Shown: positions 53,992 to 63,297 of the stretch, piece by piece
Layout: every line of letters begins with the position of its first letter
How positions within the stretch are numbered: position 1 is the stretch's first letter
Source: JACCVL01 sp038232655
GTDB lineage: Bacteria; Actinomycetota; Actinomycetes; Propionibacteriales; Nocardioidaceae
Length of the DNA stretch: 64,000 nt
NCBI GenBank assembly: GCA_038232655.1
Contig: JBBSNM010000002.1
Location: 1-64,000 of the forward strand
Direction of reading: 5' to 3'
Position numbers and translations under genes: made by a program
The notes under the pieces: model-generated
What the model saw: only the letters and a program-made list of their open reading frames with translations
What the model was told of the DNA's origin: nothing
Database searches by the model: none

Positions 53992-54019
53992 AATCTACCG
54001 CGCTCCGGTCGCGACCGGA
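53992..54019 (-). promoter_or_regulatory. galA promoter region with 16-bp palindrome
   Basis: Minus-strand TAGATT (53997 to 53992) is a candidate -10. The perfect palindrome TCCGGTCGCGACCGGA (54004-54019) sits just upstream of it, a fitting operator position for DeoR or another sugar regulator. Confidence 0.45.
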
Positions 54020-54090
54020 CTGCCGGAATCGTCCAGTTTGGCGCGTGCTGGCTGAGCGGAGATTCGAAGGAAACAACACGGTAACAGGGG

Positions 54091-54096
54091 TTGACA
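54091..54096 (+). promoter_or_regulatory. TTGACA -35 element before the transporter remnant
   Basis: A consensus TTGACA begins at about 54091. The -10 downstream is weak. It fits a sugar-transport promoter driving the chimeric gene, the GH36 gene and galM. Confidence 0.35.
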
Positions 54097-54227
54097 CGGA
54101 TGGTCGGCCACCGGTGCAAGGGCCTACATCACATGTCGGATTGCGTTCGGATGTGTTTGGAACGCGGACCCTTTCTGTACGCCAGCCGTCACCCCTCCGC
54201 TGGGGGCCGCACCCTTGGAGCACCCAC

Positions 54228-55043
54228 ATGTCGCGACCTACCTCTCCCCTCTGGACTCCCGGGGCCGTCGCCCCACCGCTGTCTCGGCGCAACCTGCTGC
54301 GCGGCCTCGCCGTCGGCGGCGGGCTGGCGGCGTTCCCCGGCCTGGCAGCCTGCGGGGGCGACTCCGGCGGTGGCAGCGGCGGCGGTGGTGGCACCGCCAC
54401 GTCACTCGGCTCGAACTTCTCCGACCAGGTGCCCCGGAAGGCCTTGAAGGACTCGCTCGACCTACGGCCTGGCCACTTCAGCTTCACGTTCAACCTGGCG
54501 CTGCTCATGTTGTTCACGGCCGGCAACCTGCTGCCGCAGCAGGTCATCATCACCCCGCTGTACCGGATGTACCTCGAACTGCCCGCGCCCTGGACCCAGT
54601 CCGGCGAGTGGGCCAACACCCAGTTCGGCGTGGTCATGATCCACATCGCCTTCCAGATGGGCTTCTGCACGTTCGTGATGAGCAGCTACATGAAGACGCT
54701 GCCGGTCGAACTCACCGAGGCCGCCCTGGTCGACGGCGCCAGCGTGTGGAGCCAGTTCTGGCGCGTCATCCTGCCGCTGTGCCGGTCCCCGCTCGCGGCC
54801 CTCGCGACGCTGGAGTTCACCTGGATCTACAACGACTTCTTCTGGGCGCTGGTGCTGATGATCGGCAACGGCAACGACCAACCCATCACCACCGCGCTGA
54901 ACAGCCTCAATGGCACGTTCTTCACCAACGACAACCTGGTGGCTGCCGGCTCCATCATCACCGCGATCCCCACCATCATCGTCTTCGTCGCGCTGCAGAA
55001 GCACTTCGTCGGCGGTTTGACCATCGGTGCCAACAAGGGATGA
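54228..55043 (+). pseudogene. In-frame chimera: N-terminus of a sugar-binding lipoprotein fused to the C-terminal part of a MalG-type permease
   Basis: 271 aa in one open frame. Residues 1-77 are a Tat/lipoprotein start (SRRNLLRGLAVGG, lipobox LAAC at Cys42, Gly/Ser linker, SLGSNFSDQVPRKALKD) typical of an ABC sugar-binding protein. From about residue 80 the chain is the second half of a carbohydrate permease (FTAGNLLPQQVIITPLYRMY; EAA loop ELTEAALVDGASVWSQFWRV; FIGGLT-like end). The rest of the binding protein, the first permease and the start of the second are missing, about 2 kb by family lengths. TTGGAG precedes ATG 54228. It cannot form a working importer, although the frame is kept. Confidence 0.8.
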
Positions 55044-55050
55044 TGGCTGC

Positions 55051-57210
55051 GTGAGCGACGACCGCGCCCCGGTCCTGCTGCGTCGGGCCGGGGTCTCGGT
55101 CCTGCTCGCCGGTGGCGCGAACCTGCCCTGGGCGGTGCTGCACTGGGGTGCCGACGTGGGTGACCTGGACACCGATGAGCTGATCACCGCGGGCCGGCTG
55201 ACCACGCCACACGTCCCGCACAGCGCGCTCGACCGCGCCGTGCGGGTCGGCCTGGTGCCCGAGTCGTCACGCGGGTGGACCGGGCGACCGGGCCTGGCCG
55301 GCCACCGCATCGACGGCCAGCGACCGACGCTGCCCCAGCTGGTGTTCGAGGACGTCGATGTGGCGGACGACGATCCGGCCGACTCGGCGGCATGCACCGT
55401 CCGGCAGCGCGACGTGCAGCTCGGGCTCGAGGTGACCACGACCGTCGAGTTGACCCCCCAGGGCGTCCTGCGGGTGCGGCACAGCCTGCGGAACGACGGC
55501 GACAGCCCGTACGCGCTGGCCGCGTTGCTGCCGTGCCTGCCGCTGCCGGGGCCGGCGGCCGAGCTGCTCGACCTCACCGGACGCTGGTGTCGCGAGCGCG
55601 CCCCGCAGCGGCGACTGCTGCAGCAAGGCGCCTGGGTGCGGGACTCGCGGCACGGGCGCACCGGGCACGACTCGTCGGTCCTGATGGCGGCGGGCACACC
55701 CGGTTTCGGGTTCGGTCACAGCCAGGTGTGGGCGGTGCACACCGCCTGGAGCGGCGACCACACCACCTGGGCGGAGCGGTTGCCGACCGGCGAGGCTGTC
55801 ATCGGCGGCGGCGAGCTGCTCGAGTCCGGTGAGGTGGTGCTGGAGCCGGGCGAGACGTACTCCTCGCCCTACCTGTACGCCACCTGGTCCGGCACGGGGC
55901 TCGACGGCCTCACCGCTCGAATGCACGACCACCTGCGCGCCCGTCCGCAGCACCCCCGGCGCGCCCGCCCGGTGGTCCTCAACACCTGGGAGGCGGTGTA
56001 CTTCGACCACGACCTCGCTCGGCTCACCCGCCTCGCCGACGCGGCCGCGGCGTTGGGGGTGGAGCGCTTCGTGCTCGACGACGGGTGGTTCGTCGGGCGC
56101 CGCGATGACCGTCGCGGCCTGGGTGACTGGACGGTGGACACCGAGGTGTGGCCGGACGGTCTGCACCCGCTGGTCGACCACGTCCGCGGGCTCGGCATGG
56201 AGTTCGGGCTTTGGGTCGAGCCCGAGATGGTCAACCGCGACTCCGACCTGGCGCGCGCGCACCCGGACTGGGTGCTCGGCGCGCACGACGAGGACCCGCC
56301 GAGCTGGCGGCACCAGCAGGTGCTCGACCTGACCGACCCCGCGGCGTACGTCCACGTGCGCGACGCCTTGCTGGCGCTGCTCGACGAGTACGACATCGGC
56401 TTCCTCAAGTGGGACATGAACCGCGACCTGATCGACACCGGCGGCGCCGTGCACGCGCAGACGCTCGCCGTCTACGCGCTGCTCGATGAGGTGCGAGGAG
56501 CCCACCCCCGGCTGGAGATCGAGAGCTGCTCCTCCGGCGGCGCCCGGGTCGACCTGGGCATCCTGCAACACACCGACCGGGTCTGGGCCAGCGACTGCAA
56601 CGACGCGCTCGAGCGCCAGCACATCCAGCGGTGGACCGGCCTGGTGCTGCCACCAGAGCTGGTCGGGGCGCACGTCGGTCCGCCCGAGGCGCACACCACC
56701 GGCCGGGTGCACCGGCTGGCCTTCCGCGCCGCCACCGCGTTGTTCGGCCACTTCGGGATGGAGTGGGACGTCACGGGTCTCACCCCGGACGAGTCCGCCG
56801 AGCTGGCCGGCTGGATCGAGCTGTACAAGACCGAGCGGGACCTGCTGCACGCTGGTCGGGTCGTCCGCGGGGACCACCCCGACCCGTCGCTGTGGGTGCA
56901 CGGCGTGGTGTCGACCGACCGTGACCGCGGCCTGTTCGCCCTGGTCGCCGTGGCGGCGTCGCCGCACGCGATTCCGCTGCTGGTGCAGCTGCCCGGTCTC
57001 GACCGTGACCGCCACTACGAGATCGAGGTGGTCGGCCCGCCGCCGGTGGAGTCGCCACCCCTGCTGCACCTGACCGGCTCCTGGACCGAGGGCGGGGCAG
57101 TCCGGATCGCCGGTTCGGTGCTGACCGAGGTCGGGCTCGCGCTGCCGACATTGGCACCGGAGTCCGCGCTGGTGCTGCGGGTGCGAGCAGTGGTAGACCC
57201 CTCTGCGTGA
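55051..57210 (+). CDS. Alpha-galactosidase, GH36
   Basis: 719 aa. N-terminal beta-supersandwich, then the barrel with TWEAVYFDHD, FVLDDGWFVGRRDD, nucleophile Asp455 in FLKWDMNRD, and ESCSSGGARVDLG followed by acid/base Asp515 in WASDCNDALER. Cytosolic, removes terminal alpha-galactose from melibiose or raffinose-type sugars. GTG 55051 starts 7 bases after the chimera stop; overlaps galM by 4 bases. Confidence 0.93.
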   Translation: MSDDRAPVLLRRAGVSVLLAGGANLPWAVLHWGADVGDLDTDELITAGRLTTPHVPHSALDRAVRVGLVPESSRGWTGRPGLAGHRIDGQRPTLPQLVFEDVDVADDDPADSAACTVRQRDVQLGLEVTTTVELTPQGVLRVRHSLRNDGDSPYALAALLPCLPLPGPAAELLDLTGRWCRERAPQRRLLQQGAWVRDSRHGRTGHDSSVLMAAGTPGFGFGHSQVWAVHTAWSGDHTTWAERLPTGEAVIGGGELLESGEVVLEPGETYSSPYLYATWSGTGLDGLTARMHDHLRARPQHPRRARPVVLNTWEAVYFDHDLARLTRLADAAAALGVERFVLDDGWFVGRRDDRRGLGDWTVDTEVWPDGLHPLVDHVRGLGMEFGLWVEPEMVNRDSDLARAHPDWVLGAHDEDPPSWRHQQVLDLTDPAAYVHVRDALLALLDEYDIGFLKWDMNRDLIDTGGAVHAQTLAVYALLDEVRGAHPRLEIESCSSGGARVDLGILQHTDRVWASDCNDALERQHIQRWTGLVLPPELVGAHVGPPEAHTTGRVHRLAFRAATALFGHFGMEWDVTGLTPDESAELAGWIELYKTERDLLHAGRVVRGDHPDPSLWVHGVVSTDRDRGLFALVAVAASPHAIPLLVQLPGLDRDRHYEIEVVGPPPVESPPLLHLTGSWTEGGAVRIAGSVLTEVGLALPTLAPESALVLRVRAVVDPSA

Positions 57211-58133
57211 GCGACTACATCCGGCTGCACAACGGCGGCTATGCCGGCGCGGTCGACCCTCAGGGCGCCGCGCTGCGGAGCCTCACCCACGACGGCGCCG
57301 ACCTGGTCGAACCGTCACGTGGCGTCGAGGGCAGCACCTTCGCGGGCGCGCTCTTGGCCCCGTGGCCCAACCGGATCGGCGACGCGACGTATGACTTCGA
57401 CGGGGCGCAGCACCGGCTGCCGGTCAACGAGTCTCGTCGCGGACACGCGATCCACGGGCTGGCGTACGCGCTCGACTGGGACGTGCTGGAGACCTCGGCC
57501 GACAGCGTCCGGCTCGGCGTTCAGGTGCCGACGCAGCCGGGCTGGCCCTTTCGGCTGGCGCTGGCCGTGGAGTACCAGGTCAGTAGCGACGGGCTGACCG
57601 CGCGCCTGGCAGCGACCAACATCGGCGACACCCGGCTCCCCTATGGCTGTGGAACGCACCCATACCTGGTGTGCGGCGAAGGCACCGTCGACGACGCGGA
57701 GCTGACGCTGCCGGCGGCGACGCGGCTCGAGACTGACGACGCGATGTTGCTGGTCGGGTCGGCCCCCGTCGACCAGGTCGACGCCGACTTCCGCACGCCC
57801 ACCGTTATCGGCGACCGGTTCCTCGACCATTGCTTCACCGACATCTCCACCGGCCCGCAGGGTGACGCGTGGGCGAGGCTGCGACGACCCGGTGGCCGCG
57901 GGGTGGCCATCGGCTGGGGGGCGTGGGCGCGGTGGGTGCAGGTGCACACCCCCGTGCGCTCGGTGCCGGCCGAGCACCGGCACAGCCTGGCGGTGGAGCC
58001 GATGAGCTGTCCCCCGGACGCCTTCCGGTCCGGCAGCGGCCTGGTTGTGCTCGCCCCGGGGGAGCGGCACGACGCCTGGTGGCGGATCACAGCTACGCTC
58101 GACGACATGTCGCATGCACGCGTCCAACCGTGA
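57207..58133 (+). CDS. galM: Aldose 1-epimerase
   Basis: 308 aa. Mutarotase fold: LLAPWPNRIGDATYDFDG, a catalytic His in RRGHAIHGLA, and GCGTHPYL with the second His; the base Glu lies in AVEPMSCPPDAF. Supplies alpha-galactose for galactokinase. GTG 57207 overlaps the GH36 stop; its own stop overlaps the next gene (GTGA). Confidence 0.9.
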   Translation: MSDYIRLHNGGYAGAVDPQGAALRSLTHDGADLVEPSRGVEGSTFAGALLAPWPNRIGDATYDFDGAQHRLPVNESRRGHAIHGLAYALDWDVLETSADSVRLGVQVPTQPGWPFRLALAVEYQVSSDGLTARLAATNIGDTRLPYGCGTHPYLVCGEGTVDDAELTLPAATRLETDDAMLLVGSAPVDQVDADFRTPTVIGDRFLDHCFTDISTGPQGDAWARLRRPGGRGVAIGWGAWARWVQVHTPVRSVPAEHRHSLAVEPMSCPPDAFRSGSGLVVLAPGERHDAWWRITATLDDMSHARVQP

Positions 58134-59467
58134 GCTCGGTCTGGCTGAACAGTTCCCTGGTCATCTTCCTGGTGATCTTGGGCGGGTTCTTCGCTGCGGC
58201 CGAGATCGCCCTCGTCTCGTTACGCGACAGCCAGATCCGTAACCTCGCCCAGCGCGGTCGGCGCGGGGCGGTCGTGGCGCGGGTGGCCGCCGACCCCAAC
58301 CGCTTCCTGTCCGCGGTGCAGATCGGGGTCACGCTGATGGGCTTCTTGTCGGCGGCGTTCGGCGGCGCCACCTTGGCCGCCGAGCTGTCACCGCCGCTCG
58401 AACGGCTGGGACTGTCCGAGCCGCTGGCCGACCTGCTGGCGCTCGTGGCTGTCACCCTGGTCATCGCCTACGTCTCGATCGTGCTGGGCGAGCTGGTCGC
58501 TAAGCGGCTGGCGCTGCAGCGCGCGGAGGGCACCGCGCTGCTGCTGGCGCCCGTCGTGGACAAGATCGCCACCGCGGTGCTGCCGGTCATCTGGCTGCTG
58601 GGCAAGTCCACCGACCTGGTGCTGCGGCTGCTGGGCGGCGACCCGGGCGCCCAGCGCGAGCAGATGAGCGACGAGGAGCTGCGCGAGCTCGTCAGCACGC
58701 ACGAGACCCTGACCGCTGAGGAACGCCGCATCGTCGAGGAGGTGTTCGAGGCCGGCGACCGGCAGATCCGGGAGGTGATGATCCCGCGCACCGAGGTGGA
58801 CTTCATCGACGCCTCGATGCCGGTGCCCAAGGCGGTGGCACTGGCCGCCGAGCGACCGCACTCGCGCTACCCGGTGATCCGGGGCTCGTCGGACAACGTG
58901 GTGGGCTTCCTGCACGTGCGCGACCTCTACCAGAACGGCGGCAACGGGCGTTCGCAGCGGGTCGGTGAGCTCACCCGCAACACCTTGATGCTCCCCGGCA
59001 CCCGCGGGGTGTTGCCGGCCTTCGCCGACATGCGTCGCGATCGGGTGCACCTGGCGATCGTCCTCGACGAGTACGGCGGCACTGCGGGCATCGTCACGAT
59101 GGAGGATCTGGTCGAGGAGCTGGTCGGAGACATCCGCGACGAGTACGACGAGGACGAGCCGAACAGCCGCCGGCTGGTCGGCGGCGAGATCGAGGTCGAC
59201 GGGCTGCTCAACCTCGACGACTTCGCCGACGAGACCGGGCTCGAGCTGCCGGACGGCCCGTACGAGACCGTCGCCGGCTACATCACCTCGTGCCTCGGCC
59301 GGCTGCCCACCACCGGTGACGAGTGCGAAGTCGACGGGCACCAGCTGCTGGTGGTGGCCATGGACAGCCGTCGCATCGAGCGGGTGCGCGTGAGCGTTCC
59401 CGGTGCGGCCGACGGTGACCAGCATCCCGAGGAGCGGCCGGGCGGGCAGCCCCCCGCCAGCGACTGA
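58130..59467 (+). CDS. HlyC/CorC-family (DUF21-CBS) membrane protein
   Basis: 445 aa. DUF21 membrane domain (about 1-190; VIFLVILGGFFAAAEIALVSL, SAVQIGVTLMGFLSAAFGG), a CBS pair (RQIREVMIPRTEVDFIDASM; HLAIVLDEYGGTAGIVTMEDL) and the CorC_HlyC domain at the C-terminus. Members are implicated in Mg2+/Co2+ efflux or membrane integrity. GTG 58130 overlaps galM. Confidence 0.9.
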   Translation: MSSVWLNSSLVIFLVILGGFFAAAEIALVSLRDSQIRNLAQRGRRGAVVARVAADPNRFLSAVQIGVTLMGFLSAAFGGATLAAELSPPLERLGLSEPLADLLALVAVTLVIAYVSIVLGELVAKRLALQRAEGTALLLAPVVDKIATAVLPVIWLLGKSTDLVLRLLGGDPGAQREQMSDEELRELVSTHETLTAEERRIVEEVFEAGDRQIREVMIPRTEVDFIDASMPVPKAVALAAERPHSRYPVIRGSSDNVVGFLHVRDLYQNGGNGRSQRVGELTRNTLMLPGTRGVLPAFADMRRDRVHLAIVLDEYGGTAGIVTMEDLVEELVGDIRDEYDEDEPNSRRLVGGEIEVDGLLNLDDFADETGLELPDGPYETVAGYITSCLGRLPTTGDECEVDGHQLLVVAMDSRRIERVRVSVPGAADGDQHPEERPGGQPPASD

Positions 59468-59623
59468 GACCGCCCGGCCCCGCACTCGGTTCCGCAGGCA
59501 CTCAGCCGCCGACCGAACGGGTGCTTGGTGCACCGAGTGGTGCGCTCACCCACGCCTACGCCGGTGGCCTGCCCGTGCGGCCGGCACGCCGCCACCGCCG
59601 GGGACGCTGGCACAATCGTGACC

Positions 59624-60640
59624 ATGCCCGACCGGTCCAGCCTGCCCCGCGTGTTCTCTGGCATCCAGCCGACGGCCGACTCCGTCCACGTCGGCAACTA
59701 CCTGGGCGCGCTGCGGCAGTGGGCGAGCCTGCAGGCCGGCCATGATGCGTACACCTGCGTCGTCGATCTGCACGCCATCACCGTGCCGCAGGACCCGGCG
59801 CTGCTGAGCGAGCGCACCCACCGGGCCGCCGCGCAGGTGATCGCGGCCGGGATCGACCCGGACCGCTCGACGCTGTTCGTGCAGAGCCACGTTCCGGCGC
59901 ACACCCAGCTGCAGTGGGTGCTGGGGTGCCTGGCCGGCTTCGGTGAGGCGAGCCGGATGACCCAGTTCAAGGACAAGAGCACCCGCGGTGGCAGCGACGG
60001 CGCCTCGGTGGGGCTGTTCACCTACCCGGTGCTGCAGGCCGCCGACATCTTGCTGTACCAGGCCGACAAGGTGCCGGTGGGCGAGGACCAGCGCCAGCAC
60101 CTCGAGCTGACCCGAGCCCTGGCCGGTCGCTTCAACCAGCGCTTCGGTGCGACGTTTCGCATGCCGGCTGCCTACATCGTCAAGCAGACCGCCAAGATCC
60201 TCGACCTGCAGCACCCCGACAAGCAGATGAGCAAGAGCATCGCCGGGCCGGGCTGCCTGTTCCTCCTCGACGATCCAGCCGTCAACGCCAAGAGGGTGCG
60301 CGCTGCGGTCACCGACTCCGAGCGAGAGGTGCGCTACGACCCGGTCGAGAAGCCGGGTGTTTCCAACCTGCTCACGATCCACTCCGAGCTGTCGGGCACG
60401 CCGGTGGACCAGCTGGAGCGGGATTTCGCGGGCCGCGGCTACGGCGACCTCAAGAAGGAGGTGGCCGAGGTCGTCGTCGACTTCGGCGCCGGTTTCCGGG
60501 ACCGCGCGACGCAGCTGCTGGACGACCGCGCCGAGCTCGACCGGCTGCTCGCTCGCGGTGCCGAGCGTGCCGGCGAGGTGGCCGAGGCCACCCTGGCGCA
60601 GGTTTACGACCGGGTCGGCTTCGTAGCCCCGCCCAGCTGA
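59624..60640 (+). CDS. trpS: Tryptophanyl-tRNA synthetase
   Basis: 338-aa class I synthetase. HIGH-type motif HVGNYLGALRQW, DLHAITVPQDP, VPVGEDQRQHLELTR and KMSKS as DKQMSKS. ATG 59624 gives the family length; CACAAT lies 7 bases before it. The 156-base gap upstream contains an 8-bp inverted repeat (CACTCGGT/ACCGAGTG) with a 41-base loop; no T-box motif seen. Confidence 0.95.
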   Translation: MPDRSSLPRVFSGIQPTADSVHVGNYLGALRQWASLQAGHDAYTCVVDLHAITVPQDPALLSERTHRAAAQVIAAGIDPDRSTLFVQSHVPAHTQLQWVLGCLAGFGEASRMTQFKDKSTRGGSDGASVGLFTYPVLQAADILLYQADKVPVGEDQRQHLELTRALAGRFNQRFGATFRMPAAYIVKQTAKILDLQHPDKQMSKSIAGPGCLFLLDDPAVNAKRVRAAVTDSEREVRYDPVEKPGVSNLLTIHSELSGTPVDQLERDFAGRGYGDLKKEVAEVVVDFGAGFRDRATQLLDDRAELDRLLARGAERAGEVAEATLAQVYDRVGFVAPPS

Positions 60641-60682
60641 TCGCGTGCCCCGGTGCTCCGGGTGCTGCGCGCAGTGGCTGGT

Positions 60683-60688
60683 TAGGGT
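60683..60688 (+). promoter_or_regulatory. -10 box (TAGGGT), leaderless
   Basis: TAGGGT lies 6 bases before ATG 60695. Confidence 0.5.
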
Positions 60689-60694
60689 TCGTGC

Positions 60695-61216
60695 ATGCCA
60701 ACGATCGGGGTGGCCATTGCGGTTCCCGAGCCGTACGCCACGCAGTTGCGCGGGCAGCGTGAGTCGTTCGGTGACCGGCAGGCGGTGACCATCCCGACGC
60801 ACATCACGCTGGTGCCACCGACCCGGGTCGATGCGGGCACCCTCGACGTGGTCGAGGAGCACCTGGTGGGTGTCGCCGCCCGGCACCAGCCGTTCGAGGT
60901 CCGGCTGCGAGGGACGGGCACGTTCCGGCCGGTGTCTCCGGTGGTCTTCGTCGCGGTCGCGGCCGGCATCACCGAGTGCGAGCTGCTCGCCCAGGACGCG
61001 CGCACCGGTCCGCTCGACCTACGCCTGGAGTTTCCCTACCACCCGCACGTCACGGTGGCGCATGACATCGACGAGAGCGGTCTCGACCGTGCCTTCGACG
61101 CGCTGGTGAGCTACGAGTGCGACTTCGCCGTCGACGCCTTCGGGCTGTACGTGCACGTGGACGGTGCTGGCTGGCGCCGGCACCGGGCGTTCCGGCTCGG
61201 CGGTGACGCCCGGTGA
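60695..61216 (+). CDS. 2'-5' RNA ligase family (2H phosphoesterase) protein
   Basis: 173 aa with HxT motifs THITLVPP (near 36) and HPHVTVAH (near 116), the catalytic pairs of the 2H superfamily. Start fixed by TAGGGT. Its stop overlaps the YihY gene start (GTGA). RNA end-processing or cyclic-phosphate hydrolysis is possible; substrate unknown. Confidence 0.85.
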   Translation: MPTIGVAIAVPEPYATQLRGQRESFGDRQAVTIPTHITLVPPTRVDAGTLDVVEEHLVGVAARHQPFEVRLRGTGTFRPVSPVVFVAVAAGITECELLAQDARTGPLDLRLEFPYHPHVTVAHDIDESGLDRAFDALVSYECDFAVDAFGLYVHVDGAGWRRHRAFRLGGDAR

Positions 61217-62397
61217 GCGCGGTCGTCGAGAAGGTCAAGGGCGGCGCCGAGACCGCGAAAGAGCGCATGCCGCTGGCCGAGCACCTGGTCGCGATGGTCC
61301 AGCACTACGGCCGGGTGGACGGCTCGGTGCTGGCGGGCGGGGTGACGTACTTCGCGTTCCTGTCGTTCTTCCCGCTGCTGGCGCTGGGGTTCGCCGCCGT
61401 CGGCTTCGTGTCCGGGATCGTGCCCGCCGTACGTGGCCAGCTGTCCGATGCCCTGGTGCAGGCCTTTCCCGGGATCGTGCAGAACAGCTGCGCCGAGGAC
61501 CAGCCGGGGTGCATCGCGCTCAGCACCTTCGAGGACGCGGCGGGTGCCGCCTCGATCATCGGCGCCGTCGCGCTGCTCGTCGTCGGGCTCAACTGGTTGT
61601 CGGCCCTGCGCTCGTCGCTGGCCGACGTGTTCGGCATCCCGCCGCACGAGCGACGCAACTTCGTGGTCGGCAAGGCCATCGACCTGGGTGCGCTGATCGT
61701 GCTCGGCCTCACGCTGGTCGTCTCGGTGGCCGTCTCCAGCATTGTGGCCACGCTGGTGCCGGCGGTGGTCCGCGCGCTCGGCCTGGGCGGCGTGCCCGGC
61801 ATGTCCTTGCTCTTCGGCCTGCTGGGGCTGCTGCTCGGAGTGGCCTCCAGCACGCTGCTGTTCCTCGTGCTGTTCCGGCTGCTGGCTGCCGACGCCGACA
61901 TCGACCCACGCGACCGGCGCAACGCCGCGATCGTGGCCGGGGTCGGCTTCGAGGCGCTGAAGCTCGCCGCCGCCACCTTGGTGTCGCTCACCCTCGGCAA
62001 CCCTGCCTTCGCCACCCTCGGGGTCGCGCTGGTGCTGCTGGTCTGGATGAACTACTTCTCGCGGCTGGTGCTGTACGCCGCGTCCTGGGCGGCCGTGGCC
62101 ACCGACGTGCACGAGGCGCGTGCGGAACGCTCCGACGGTGCCACCGTCGATGAGCTGCCGACCGCGCCGCTGCCCGGTGAGGTGTCGGTGCCCCCCGGCG
62201 CCGATCTGGCCGCCGCGCCCGCATCCGACGAGGTCGGCGCGTTCGTACGCGGGCTCGGCGTCGGTGCCGTCGCAGTCGCCGCCGCCTGGGCGCTGGCCCG
62301 GGGCCGGCGCCCGCGGCGCCCACCTGAACCTCCTGGATGGCCTGCTGCCGAACGGCATGCTCAGCGAGGTTGCGGTGCAGCTGCAGCATGGCGCTGA
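61213..62397 (+). CDS. YihY/BrkB-family inner-membrane protein, tail altered
   Basis: 394 aa as read. Family features: VDGSVLAGGVTYFAFLSFFPLLALGF, NWLSALRSSLADVFG, about six membrane helices, then LVWMNYFSRLVLYAASWAAV and an acidic C-terminal tail with a further helix (GLGVGAVAVAAAWALA). After about 62310 the frame is antisense to the convergent glycosyltransferase remnant, so the last 25-30 residues (PPEPPGWPAAERHAQ) are probably not native. The membrane core is intact. Confidence 0.85.
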   Translation: MSAVVEKVKGGAETAKERMPLAEHLVAMVQHYGRVDGSVLAGGVTYFAFLSFFPLLALGFAAVGFVSGIVPAVRGQLSDALVQAFPGIVQNSCAEDQPGCIALSTFEDAAGAASIIGAVALLVVGLNWLSALRSSLADVFGIPPHERRNFVVGKAIDLGALIVLGLTLVVSVAVSSIVATLVPAVVRALGLGGVPGMSLLFGLLGLLLGVASSTLLFLVLFRLLAADADIDPRDRRNAAIVAGVGFEALKLAAATLVSLTLGNPAFATLGVALVLLVWMNYFSRLVLYAASWAAVATDVHEARAERSDGATVDELPTAPLPGEVSVPPGADLAAAPASDEVGAFVRGLGVGAVAVAAAWALARGRRPRRPPEPPGWPAAERHAQRGCGAAAAWR

Positions 62398-63104
62398 CCG
62401 ATGCCGTCCAGGGGTAGGTCTCGGCGCGCTCGCGAGCCGCGCGACGCACCCGCTCGCGGTCGTGCCGGGCCAGCGCCAGCACCGCGGCCGCCAGCTGAAG
62501 GGGGTCCGGTGGTGCCCAGGCGCCGCAGCGCTTGTCCACCAGCTCGCGGGCGCCACCGCGGTCGGCGGTCACCACCGGCACTCCGCAGGCCAGCGCCTCC
62601 AGCACCGCGAGCCCGAAGGTCTCACCGGGGCAGACCGACAGTGCCGCGTCCGCAACGCTGATGCGGGCGGCCAGCGCGGAGCGCTCGGGCAGGTGACCGT
62701 GGAAGCGCACCGGTGCGCCGGCGGCGAGCTCCTCCAGCTCGCGGCGGTGCGGCCCGTCGCCGTAGACGTCGAGCCGCACCGGTACGCCGTCGTGGTGGAG
62801 TGCCAGCGCGGTCCGCATGGCCAGGTGCGGGCTCTTCTCCCGCGACAGCCGGCCGACGTGCACCAATCGCAGCACGCCGTCATCGCGCGACTGCCGGTGG
62901 TTCGCGGGCCGGAAGGTGTCCAGGTCGACGCCGAGCGGCTCTTGGTGCAGCTTGTCGCGGGTGGCCTGGGGATACTCCGCGGCCGACCAGGTGGCGCACC
63001 GAGTTGGTGACGCCGTTGATGTGGGGGAGGAAGGACTCGGTGACGATGGCGACCCGCAGCCGGCTGTCCACGGCCCTCACCGTCACCGCGGCGGATGTCG
63101 ACAT
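62325..63104 (-). pseudogene. GT4 glycosyltransferase remnant with internal deletion and lost stop
   Basis: ATG 63104 starts a GT4-like N-terminus (RLRVAIVTESFLPHINGVTN). Directly afterwards (near 63000) the sequence jumps to TWSAAEYPQATRDKLH and LGVDLDTFRP, leaving out about 150 residues and changing frame. The donor-binding half is preserved (LVHVGRLSREKSPHLAM, VYGDGPHRRELEEL, CPGETFGLAVLEALACGVPVV). At the 3' end the frame has no native stop and continues antisense through the YihY gene. Related enzymes transfer mannose to phosphatidylinositol mannosides or glycolipids. Non-functional as read. Confidence 0.75.
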
Positions 63105-63162
63105 GCCCAAGTACAGGAAAATGTCGGGCGAATGCCGGGTGAGTTCGCCGGTGGACCTCCCT

Positions 63163-63218
63163 CACTGGTCAGCTGCGACATCTGCACCCGCCGAAAGTTG
63201 TCGTACCTGACCACACTG
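63163..63218 (-). repeat. Dispersed palindromic repeat, copy R3
   Basis: Inverted relative to R1 and R2. Read on the minus strand its left arm AGTGTGGTCAGGTACGACA and right arm TGTCGCAGCTGACCAGTG match R2 closely. It lies between the glycosyltransferase remnant and the mutase promoter. Confidence 0.7.
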
Positions 63219-63268
63219 GGTCGGAGGGAGTGCGTCCGACGCGCCTCACGGCGGTGCTGCCCGATCGC

Positions 63269-63289
63269 TAGCCTGTGCTGGCATGAGGA
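63269..63289 (+). promoter_or_regulatory. -10 box (TAGCCT), 4-codon ORF and ribosome site for the mutase gene
   Basis: TAGCCT (63269-63274) lies 7 bases before ATG 63282, which encodes only M-R-T-Q before a TGA that shares its last base with the mutase ATG (TGATG). GAGGA at 63285-63289 is also a well-placed ribosome site for ATG 63298. Confidence 0.45.
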
Positions 63290-63297
63290 CCCAGTGA

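Noticed and set aside
59468..59617. T-box or other leader before trpS
   Set aside because: Only an 8-bp inverted repeat with a 41-base loop; no T-box sequence, and the -10-like CACAAT lies 7 bases from the start, which leaves no leader.
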